This document shows positions 1 through 6,232 of a DNA stretch of 18,007 nt, piece after piece. This DNA is from Chloroflexota bacterium (GTDB lineage Bacteria > Chloroflexota > Ktedonobacteria > Ktedonobacterales > Ktedonobacteraceae). The notes beneath the pieces were generated by a model that worked only from the letters and a program-made list of their open reading frames with translations, had not been told where the DNA came from and searched no databases. The number at the start of each line of letters is the position of its first letter. The stretch's first letter is position 1. The stretch lies in contig VBHI01000009.1 of the NCBI GenBank assembly GCA_005881495.1, positions 1-18,007 of the forward strand, written 5' to 3'. The translations under genes and the position numbers were made by a program.

Positions 1-59
1 AGCAAGAGTAAGATAGCCAGAGGTGTAGCGATCACAGTGAGCAGTGAGCACCTGGACAT
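1..59 (-). CDS. possible N-terminus of a membrane or exported protein, cut by the left edge
   Basis: Reading leftward from an ATG at 59, the 19 codons inside the window give MSRCSLLTVIATPLAILLL, a hydrophobic stretch that could be a signal peptide or first membrane segment. There is no convincing Shine-Dalgarno sequence upstream of 59. The family cannot be named, and the reading could be chance. Confidence 0.2.
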   Translation of the reverse strand, partial: MSRCSLLTVIATPLAILLL

Positions 60-194
60 GGCTTTTCGGTTGAAGAGAAACGTTAAGCCATTGCGGTAAT
101 GGTAAAACACCGCGTACACCTTCTCTTTCTTTTCTGCTGGCGTAAGTTTATCGTTTTCAATCAATCACAAGTAGTTCTTATATAACTCTTCATT

Positions 195-216
195 ACTATC
201 ATATCACTATCATATC
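195..216. repeat. two tandem copies of an 11-bp unit
   Basis: ACTATCATATC occurs twice back to back (195-205 and 206-216) in an AT-rich spacer just before the doubtful ORF at 239. It could be a regulatory direct repeat or simple slippage. No function is evident. Confidence 0.5.
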
Positions 217-238
217 TTGTAGCAGGTGGTTTGACAAT

Positions 239-496
239 GTGAAAGCACGAAGGGCTAGCATATTTCCGATATTAGCTGTCAGCTTTTTCGATTGGGATAA
301 CCAGGAGGATGTTTCTAGATCTCTGATTGAGAGTTTCGATGATCATGATAAGGAGAAAGCGAAGAACGACTGGACTTTACTTCTTCATTGGAAAAGGTGG
401 GAATCGGGGCCACCTGACGGCAAGACGGATATGGGATTTGCTACCTGGCTACGCCGATTTCGGAAAAATACGTCATCCAGGACATCGGTCAAGTAA
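239..496 (+). CDS. doubtful small hypothetical ORF (85 aa), possibly part of a decayed gene
   Basis: A GTG-started ORF of 85 codons with no recognisable family and no good ribosome binding site (the bases before it, AGCAGGTGGTTTGACAAT, are only weakly purine-rich). Its middle is charged and its end is Arg/Ser-rich, which is not typical of a folded domain. A different plus frame, open from 418 to a TGA at 583-585, reads more like protein: it includes DGYGICYLATPISEKYVIQD and, further on, ILALLGPLYEKIY. That frame is closed upstream by a TGA at 415-417. The region may therefore be a frameshifted gene remnant. Neither reading can be assigned a function. Confidence 0.22.
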   Translation: MKARRASIFPILAVSFFDWDNQEDVSRSLIESFDDHDKEKAKNDWTLLLHWKRWESGPPDGKTDMGFATWLRRFRKNTSSRTSVK

Positions 497-671
497 TGTC
501 ATTTCTGACTCCGAGCGCTAAAAATCGATTAATCTTAGCTCTCTTAGGGCCGCTCTACGAAAAAATCTACAATCCATCTGGCTGAAACTGTGGAATGTGA
601 GTTGATGTGGGATGGGAAACACTTGCTGATGAACCAAAGAGGACTGGTTCCTCAAGGGGAAAGGGAAGAAT

Positions 672-715
672 GGTACCTGCCCTCCACACGGAGTGGAAGT
701 TGGAGGGCAGGTACC
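672..715 (-). terminator. 15-bp perfect hairpin, likely terminator of the propeller gene
   Basis: GGTACCTGCCCTCCA (672-686) and its exact reverse complement (701-715) enclose a 14-nt loop. The hairpin lies 10 bases beyond the stop of the minus-strand gene ending at 726. On the minus strand it is followed by a pyrimidine-rich run (ATTCTTCCCTTTCCCC). This suits an intrinsic terminator, although the T tract is interrupted by C. Confidence 0.7.
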
Positions 716-725
716 GCCTCAGAGA

Positions 726-1877
726 TCAATTGCAGTCTTTTGCACTCGTATTGATCCGCACGATCTGTCCTGCGCCGGGCACGGGGACACCGAAGCCGTT
801 GTTCGAGACGTACAGGGCTCCGTCCGGTCCGAAGGTCATCCCCGTCGGGAACGTCAGGCCCGTGGCCACCGTGGTGAGCGAGCCATCGCCATTGACGCAC
901 ACCACCTGGCCCGAACCGGCAGCGGCAGGGCCGGGGAAGCCGGCGACCGTGTCGGTTTCCAAGGCGTACAGCCGGCCCCGGGCGTTAAAGGCCACGCCCA
1001 GCACGGTAGTCAGGCCCGATGCTGCCACCTTGATGCTCCCGCTCGGTGTGATCTTATAAATGTTCTCGGTATCCGGGCGGACCGGGAAGGTGCCCAGCGT
1101 GCCGATGTAGAAGTTCCCGTGGTAGGCGATGCCCGTTGGCCCCTGCCAGTTGTCCGGCGGAACGAACAGGGTGGACATGTCGAGCACGCGCGTGATGTGG
1201 CCATCCAGCGTAATGCGGTCCAGTTCCTGGTGATTGGGTTCGTTGGCGTAAAACGCGCCGCGGACCGCGACCATGCCGTACCAGGTGCCGTCCGGCTCGA
1301 AGTCGTCAGCGTCGGGGTTGGCGACGGGGTTGGCCTTCAGGAAGGCGCTGAGGTCGGCCACGGTCGTGGTCGTGCCATCTGCATTCACGCGAAAGAGAGT
1401 GTTGTCGGTCCCGAGCAGTCCGTGCGAGCAGCCGGCACCAGCCTCCATCCCGTAGAGAGTACCATCAATGAACTGGACGTCAGCCACGCCGCTTACTAAG
1501 CTGCCCAAGGCAGGAGTTGTCTGACTCGAAGGCAGATTGTCCACAACTGTGGAGCGCACCCCCGTGGGGCTGATCTTGGAAATGCGGGAGTTAAAGCCGC
1601 CAGTGTAGGGCCCAGCCGTAGGTACCTGGGTGCATTGGCCGATGGTGGACAGAGTGTTCGTCGCTGGTCCCCCCTCAGCCACATAGAGGTTGCCATCCGG
1701 CCCGAACGTGAGTCCACGCGGATTATTCAGACCGGTGGCGAAAAGAGTGACCTGATCTGAGGAATAGGTAGGCGCCTGCGCCTGTACATGCACGGTGGCT
1801 CTTCCAAGTGGAGCAAGCAGGACCACGGCCAGCGCTACCCCTGCCAGCATGACAAGTCGCATAAGTGTACGTCGCAT
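726..1877 (-). CDS. ScyD/ScyE-family secreted beta-propeller protein
   Basis: The 383-residue product begins with a classical export signal: MRR, a hydrophobic core, then a likely cleavage after VQAQA near residue 35. The rest is made of NHL/SMP-30-like blades, with repeated cores such as GLTFGPDGNLYVAEG near the N-terminus and GMTFGPDGALYVSNNGFG near the C-terminus. Each blade pairs a 'predict from position' strand with a 'K/R-I-TPSG' type strand. Four cysteines in the mature part could form disulfides. The ATG at 1877 is chosen over a TTG 12 codons upstream because AAGGAGGG sits directly before it at good spacing. ScyD/ScyE proteins are named after the cyanobacterial scytonemin cluster, but members elsewhere have no known reaction. 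The role is probably extracellular binding or an unknown lactonase-like activity. It appears monocistronic, with its own terminator. It is clearly richer in G+C than the spacers around it. Confidence 0.85.
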   Translation of the reverse strand: MRRTLMRLVMLAGVALAVVLLAPLGRATVHVQAQAPTYSSDQVTLFATGLNNPRGLTFGPDGNLYVAEGGPATNTLSTIGQCTQVPTAGPYTGGFNSRISKISPTGVRSTVVDNLPSSQTTPALGSLVSGVADVQFIDGTLYGMEAGAGCSHGLLGTDNTLFRVNADGTTTTVADLSAFLKANPVANPDADDFEPDGTWYGMVAVRGAFYANEPNHQELDRITLDGHITRVLDMSTLFVPPDNWQGPTGIAYHGNFYIGTLGTFPVRPDTENIYKITPSGSIKVAASGLTTVLGVAFNARGRLYALETDTVAGFPGPAAAGSGQVVCVNGDGSLTTVATGLTFPTGMTFGPDGALYVSNNGFGVPVPGAGQIVRINTSAKDCN

Positions 1878-2006
1878 GAGTTCCCTCCTTTGGAACACTG
1901 ATCTTGTTTTCAACGGTTCATCAGGTGGTCAGCGGTTGACGTCCTTGCCCGACGTCCGGTCGGTGTCATCCAGTGAAGGGCTACATGTTATCGCGAACTT
2001 CTCCCA

Positions 2007-2049
2007 TATAACCCCACATTGAGCTCAATGTAGCAGGAAAGGGGTTATA
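2007..2049. repeat. nested inverted repeats with a 16-bp perfect palindrome
   Basis: TATAACCCC (2007-2015) pairs with GGGGTTATA (2041-2049). Directly inside the left arm is the perfect palindrome ACATTGAGCTCAATGT (2016-2031). It lies about 140 bp upstream of the propeller start on the minus strand. It could be an operator for a dimeric repressor, a cruciform, or a structured RNA element. What uses it is unknown. Confidence 0.6.
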
Positions 2050-2136
2050 AGCAGATGGAGATACGGTTGAGAACGAGTATAATTGAAGACAAATTGGTTA
2101 ACATTTCTCAATATTGCATCCTTGTGTAACTTGTAT

Positions 2137-2270
2137 CCACACTCCGCAGTTTTTTCGAGAATTTAGGCAAGAAGCTATTTTATATTGTAGAGTTATAAAT
2201 AAACTCTACTTTGCAAATCTGCTCTCCAACCGATTTTGAGGAAAATGCAAATGCAAACTGCGGAATGTGG
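2137..2270. mobile_element. MITE-like element or IS remnant with 16-bp terminal inverted repeats
   Basis: CCACACTCCGCAGTTT (2137-2152) is repeated in inverted orientation at 2255-2270 with one mismatch. The 134-bp unit is AT-rich and holds no gene. At its centre is a hairpin with 8-bp arms, GTAGAGTT (2187-2194) and AACTCTAC (2202-2209). Size, terminal repeats and central hairpin fit a non-autonomous element. No target-site duplication is visible, so an old IS remnant is equally possible. Confidence 0.45.
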
Positions 2271-2494
2271 GCGTCATTATATCCACGTTGTCGCCCCTGT
2301 TTGACCTCGTGATAGAAGTTGCTTGTGCTGAACTAACCACTGACAAGCGTCACAGTGATATGATAGGACAGAGGTATCAAAGAAAAATTTTAAGCTGCAT
2401 CCATCGGGAAGGAACAAGCACATGGCATCGGAGCCTACTTCAACTATGCGTGTTGAGGAGAGTACGACGTGATTCTTGAAGAGGAGATAAAGAA

Positions 2495-2590
2495 ATGACT
2501 ATGAAGATTGCCATGATCGGTGCCGGTTCGATAGGTTTTACGCGCAAGTTGATGCATGATATTGTGGCGGTGCCAGAGTTGGCAGATACC
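2495..2590 (+). pseudogene. truncated GH4 alpha-galactosidase/alpha-glucosidase, first 32 codons only
   Basis: An ATG with a good GAGGAG ribosome site begins MTMKIAMIGAGSIGFTRKL and continues through HDIVAVPELADT. This is the start of GH4 glycosidases, which bind NAD through the GAGSIGF Rossmann loop. The resemblance stops after LADT at 2590. The following codons match nothing in the family and read into the 3' end of the convergent dehydrogenase gene, whose stop lies at 2603. A full GH4 enzyme has about 430-480 residues, so more than 90 percent is missing. The intact start and ribosome site suggest a recent deletion or recombination with its junction at about 2591-2602. Confidence 0.75.
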
Positions 2591-2602
2591 GTGTTGCGTC
2601 CA

Positions 2603-3652
2603 TCACTTCTGCACTCCTTCGTGAACCAACAGCACTTTCAACGTCCCCGGTTGGCGGCTGACGAGAGTATCCAGGGCAGCCTGGTATTCGCCAAGGGGAA
2701 AGCGATGTGAAATCAGCGGGGCCAGTTGTAAGAGACCGGCGCTGAAGATTTGTACAGCGTACGTCCAGGCCGCGGCGTTAGCTCCAAAGATGCCAAACAC
2801 CGCCAGGTGCTTGAGCGCAAAGATGTCGCTCTCCAGGTTAAGGCGAGCGCCAGCGCCAGCGATGCCCTCGAGTATTACTGCTCCGCCTCGCCGGGCGAAG
2901 TTGATGGACTGCTCGATTCCAGTGGGACGATTGCCTCCCTCAAAAACGAGATCGGCACCACGCCCTCCGGTAAGCGAGTCAATGAGCGCTTGAGGATCGT
3001 TTTGCCTGACGTTGAGGGTATGAGTGGCACCAAGACGCTGACCCATTTGCAGGCGTTCGTCACGTGAGCCTAGCAACACAAGAGTGTCGGGGCTGTACAA
3101 CCGAGCTACCTGCACGGCAAGCAAGCCGATGTTACCGTCTCCTAATACAACCACTGTGTCACCTGCGAGTGGCTGTGCGCGTAGGAAGCCATGCACTACT
3201 ACGGCGGTGGGTTCTAGCAGGGCGGCTTGCTCGAGGGAGGAATCGGGAGGCAGCGTATGTACCAGTCGTGCTGGAACGGCTACGTATTCAGCCATTCCAC
3301 CCGGTCGCGTGAAGCCGATTTCGTCGTAGCCGGCTTCACACAGGTTGGTCAAACCCATGCGGCAGTTGCGACAGGTACCGCAGAAGAGAAAACCCTCAGA
3401 TACTACCTTGTCGCCCGGCAATATGTTATGCACTCTTTCACCAACTGCGACGACCTCACCTGCCCATTCATGACCAGGAATAACGGGGTAGTGGTAGTAG
3501 TCGGCTGGCCGGATGCCCCGGTAGAGTTCCACGTCGCTGCCACAAATTCCCACTGCACGCGAACGGATTAACACGTCCTCCGGGCTAATCTGAGGCTTTT
3601 CCATTTCAGTCAGGCTGGCCTGTTCAGGTGCTGTAATGACTAGAGCTTTCAT
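2603..3652 (-). CDS. zinc-dependent medium-chain dehydrogenase (sorbitol/arabinose dehydrogenase-like)
   Basis: The 349-residue product is a full-length MDR oxidoreductase. Catalytic zinc ligands are C37 (GICGSD), H61-E62 (PGHEWAG) and E147 (LLEPTAV). The structural zinc site has four cysteines at 91, 94, 97 and 105. The Rossmann loop is GDGNIG (171-176). After the second strand the sequence is LLGSRDE, with Ser-Arg where NAD-specific members usually have Asp, so NADP may be preferred (inference). The ATG at 3652 follows TAGGAGC. A 218-bp gap separates it from the dehydratase upstream. That gap contains a TATAAT-like box on the minus strand (complement of 3800-3805), so the gene may have its own promoter. 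Given its lactonase and dehydratase neighbours, oxidation of an aldose at C1 is likely, as in Sulfolobus arabinose or glucose dehydrogenases. A polyol or threonine-type substrate cannot be excluded. Confidence 0.85.
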   Translation of the reverse strand: MKALVITAPEQASLTEMEKPQISPEDVLIRSRAVGICGSDVELYRGIRPADYYHYPVIPGHEWAGEVVAVGERVHNILPGDKVVSEGFLFCGTCRNCRMGLTNLCEAGYDEIGFTRPGGMAEYVAVPARLVHTLPPDSSLEQAALLEPTAVVVHGFLRAQPLAGDTVVVLGDGNIGLLAVQVARLYSPDTLVLLGSRDERLQMGQRLGATHTLNVRQNDPQALIDSLTGGRGADLVFEGGNRPTGIEQSINFARRGGAVILEGIAGAGARLNLESDIFALKHLAVFGIFGANAAAWTYAVQIFSAGLLQLAPLISHRFPLGEYQAALDTLVSRQPGTLKVLLVHEGVQK

Positions 3653-3870
3653 TATGCCATGCTCCTATTTCTAGAGCTGCCAAGGCCTTCAGTGGAGACA
3701 ACTGCTGTCAAAAGGAAGGAATGTTCTCTAGCGGCTTCACTCCTTTCATTGAGCACATACAGAATAGACATGAGGCAGTCTTGCGAGTGACCTCCACACA
3801 TTATACGATACTATACCATTTTCTCACTCAAGTTGTGCCAATTGCTAAAAAAGCTTCACTCCCTGATACT

Positions 3871-5052
3871 CTATTGGACTGCATCGGGATCACTTGGACC
3901 TGGTTGTGTAGCTTGACGGCGGTGCCAATTCTCAGCAAACAGATTGAAGAAGATGCGCTCGCGGGGATGCGCTGAAATGACTGCTTCGTCAAGTTTTACT
4001 CCAAGCCCTGGACCTTGTGGCAGCGTGAAGTACCCATCTACCACTTCAGGATTTCCAGGTGCAGCGGCCTTCACCCAATCTTCTGCAAAATCATTGAAGT
4101 GCTCCTGAATTTTGAAGTTAGGCGTTGAAGCTGCGAAGTGAAGCGCCGCTGCCGTCGAGACCGGCCCTCCAACGTTATGTGGAGCGACCAAAATATAATA
4201 CGCCTCCGCCCAGGCTGCCAATTTCTTTGTTTCCAGCAGACCGCCAAAGTGTGTAATATCCGGTTGAATGATATCAGCCGCTTGCAACTCAAAGAGTTGA
4301 CGATAGTCATAGCGGGTGTGGATGCGCTCTCCGGTCGCTATGGGAATGGTGATCTTCTCCGAGGCCTTTTTGAGTGCGGCGAGGTTCTCAGGCGGCACCG
4401 GTTCCTCGACCCACGAGGGCTTGAATCGCTCAAGTTCGCGAGCCATCTCTACTGCGGTAGCTACGTTGAAACGCCCATGCATCTCGATCAATATCTCTAC
4501 ATCGGGACCAACTGCATCGTAGACTGCCTCAACCAGTTCGATAACGCGCCTTTTCTCAGCTCGGTCAAGTTCGTAGAAGCCTGAGCCGAAAGGGTCGAAC
4601 TTGAGGGCACGATAGCCCTTCTCGAGCGCGCGTTTGGCCGCAGCATGGAACTCCTCGGGTGTGCGCTCGACCGTATACCAGCCATTGGCATAGGCCTTGA
4701 TCCTATCTCGCACGGCACCACCAAGTAACCTATATACTGGTAGCCCAAGGGCTTTACCCATGATATCCCAGCAGGCGATTTCTATGGTCGCGATGGCGGA
4801 CATAGCGATTTCGCCAGTGCGTGCAAAGTCATTGCGAAACATCCGCTCTACAAGGTCTTCGATGTTGAAGGGATCGCTTCCTAAGATATGATTTGGCACT
4901 GCCTCTGCAAAATATCCAAGCAGTGCATCCGTGTGGTTGAGCATGCGCACCTCGCCAAAGCCCTCTAGCCCTTCGTCGGTCAAGACTCGCACAAAGGTGA
5001 GATTTCTCCATGCTGTGCCCAGCACATGCGTTTTGACATCAACGATTTTCAT
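3871..5052 (-). CDS. enolase-superfamily (mandelate racemase/MLE) sugar-acid dehydratase
   Basis: The 393-residue product has the capping domain (about 1-120) followed by the barrel. Metal ligands are E190, E217 and E242 (LIEMHG, WVEEPVPPEN, TGERIH). Likely acid/base residues are H192 next to the first ligand, the K151/D153 pair in LKFDPF, D265 in QPDITHFGG, H292 in APHNVGGPVS and E317 in IQEHF. This pattern fits the acid-sugar dehydratase groups (gluconate, galactonate or arabinonate dehydratases), which turn an aldonate into a 2-keto-3-deoxy acid. It does not fit the racemase or cycloisomerase groups. The exact sugar acid cannot be read from sequence. It starts 13 bases after the lactonase stop, so the two are co-transcribed. 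The last 20 residues are a polar, Pro/Gln-rich tail that is probably disordered. Confidence 0.85.
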   Translation of the reverse strand: MKIVDVKTHVLGTAWRNLTFVRVLTDEGLEGFGEVRMLNHTDALLGYFAEAVPNHILGSDPFNIEDLVERMFRNDFARTGEIAMSAIATIEIACWDIMGKALGLPVYRLLGGAVRDRIKAYANGWYTVERTPEEFHAAAKRALEKGYRALKFDPFGSGFYELDRAEKRRVIELVEAVYDAVGPDVEILIEMHGRFNVATAVEMARELERFKPSWVEEPVPPENLAALKKASEKITIPIATGERIHTRYDYRQLFELQAADIIQPDITHFGGLLETKKLAAWAEAYYILVAPHNVGGPVSTAAALHFAASTPNFKIQEHFNDFAEDWVKAAAPGNPEVVDGYFTLPQGPGLGVKLDEAVISAHPRERIFFNLFAENWHRRQATQPGPSDPDAVQ

Positions 5053-5065
5053 GTGTTGCCTCTAT

Positions 5066-5947
5066 CTATCCGGCAAATTTCGGTCGTACTTGCCCTTTGA
5101 CACCCGTTTTGAGTCGAAAAAGATCACCAGCCAAAGGATGGTTCTTTCTTTGTTCCTCGCCTAGTTCAGTCCAGGCAGAGGTGATGTATAGCTCATCTAA
5201 ATCTGGGCCGCCAAATGTGCAGCTGGTAGGATATGGTACTGGAAGTGAGATGACTCGCTCTACTTTTCCAGTAGGATCATAGCGCGTTATCTTCCAGCCG
5301 CCCCAGTGAGCGCTCCAGATGTAGCCCTCGCTGTCAACGGTCAGGCCATCTGGATCACCTTCTTCCTCAGGAGTATGTAGGAAGGGTCGGCGATTTGTGA
5401 TGGTACCTGTTGCAGAATCGAAATCATAGGCATAGATCACATACTGAGGTGAATCGGTAAGATACATGATTTGGTTGTCAGGGCTCCAACCAATGCCGTT
5501 GGATATGGTAAGGCCTGTTTCCATCAGGTGAATAGAGCCATCGGGATCGAGGCGGTAGAGGCTCCCTTCACCACCTTTACGTACCGCCGGAACTTCGCAC
5601 ATTGTTCCGGCCCAGAAACGGCCCTGGTAATCGACGGCTCCATCATTAAAGCGGTTGAGAGGTTTATCTGCCTCGGGGTCTCCAATAAAGTGAAGCTGTT
5701 GGGTTTGTGGATCCCAGAAGGCGAAACCATTCTTCGTTGCCATGACCAGGCCGCCCGAGGCTCTTAAGGCTAAAACTCCTACCGGTACGCCAACATCAAA
5801 GAATTCGTGTTTCCCTGTTGCCGGATAGAAGCGGTAAAAGCGGTTGTTTTCGATATCGACCCAGTATAATGCCTGCTCGTGCGGACTCCATACAGGGCCT
5901 TCGCCCAATTTATTCTTCACGGCCAGGATATGTTCTATTTCGCTCAT
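5066..5947 (-). CDS. SMP-30/gluconolaconase-family aldonolactonase
   Basis: The 293-residue product is a six-bladed SMP-30 propeller of normal family length. The divalent-metal ligands expected in the family are present: E16 (LGEGPVW), N150 (ISNGIGW) and D200 (DPDGLTVD). The substrate-contacting N-x-x-N-DG region is PLNRFNDG (96-103). Enzymes of this type open gluconono-, galactono- or arabinonolactone to the free acid in the cytosol. There is no signal peptide. The ATG follows AAGGAGA at seven bases. It is the first gene of the lactonase-dehydratase operon and lies divergent from the GH51 gene. That places it between aldose oxidation and aldonate dehydration. Confidence 0.87.
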   Translation of the reverse strand: MSEIEHILAVKNKLGEGPVWSPHEQALYWVDIENNRFYRFYPATGKHEFFDVGVPVGVLALRASGGLVMATKNGFAFWDPQTQQLHFIGDPEADKPLNRFNDGAVDYQGRFWAGTMCEVPAVRKGGEGSLYRLDPDGSIHLMETGLTISNGIGWSPDNQIMYLTDSPQYVIYAYDFDSATGTITNRRPFLHTPEEEGDPDGLTVDSEGYIWSAHWGGWKITRYDPTGKVERVISLPVPYPTSCTFGGPDLDELYITSAWTELGEEQRKNHPLAGDLFRLKTGVKGQVRPKFAG

Positions 5948-6232
5948 CGTGGAATCTCCTTTCGACTGAGGTATGTACTCTGCCAGCCATTACCAGGTGT
6001 TCCAACTAGCGTCCACTGGAAGAGTGATTCCTGATATCATATACTCAAGTGGATGATATAACTGTACGTATCTGCGCGGCTGGTGTCAAGGGCGATTGTA
6101 TTGAGCCTGATCGTCATTACTACGACAGTTGTGAGTTGTGAAGGAACTTTCATCGGATAGCTGAAGCTAAGAATAGTTGCATCGCGTATAAACAATGTTA
6201 AGAAGCTATGCAGGAAAAGGGGGAGATAAAGC
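5948..6232. promoter_or_regulatory. divergent promoter region between lactonase and arabinofuranosidase genes
   Basis: This 285-bp spacer must carry promoters for both directions. ATATCAT (6034-6040) and ATGATAT (6053-6059) form 7-bp inverted arms around 12 bases, a candidate operator serving both sides. TCCACTGGA (6012-6020) is a second short dyad. No hexamer pair is good enough to place a promoter. No regulator gene is found in this block. Confidence 0.35.

Larger units (their letters stand above)
1878..2494. other. 600-bp spacer with palindromes and no secure gene
   Basis: This AT-rich spacer lies between the propeller gene and the GH4 remnant. Near the propeller start, GACGTCC occurs twice (1938-1944 and 1951-1957), next to CCGAC/GTCGG arms, a possible operator for that gene. 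The nested palindrome and the MITE-like repeat are listed separately. A 16-codon ORF at 2422-2472, preceded by AAGGA, ends 22 bases before the GH4 start. It could be a leader peptide or a scrap of a deleted gene. The 70-codon ORF at 2267-2479 looks non-coding. Confidence 0.5.

Noticed and set aside
693..1499. 268-codon plus-strand ORF opposite the propeller gene
   Set aside because: It is an antisense shadow of a clear signal-peptide-bearing gene, and its Arg/Gly/His-rich product looks non-natural.
2422..2472. 16-codon ORF with AAGGA upstream, just before the GH4 remnant
   Set aside because: It is too short to support as a gene. It has no runs of one amino acid and no attenuator-like hairpin that would mark a leader peptide.
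3721..3975. 84-codon plus-strand ORF over the spacer and dehydratase end
   Set aside because: It overlaps the 3' end of the dehydratase gene in antisense and has no ribosome site. The spacer more likely holds the dehydrogenase promoter.
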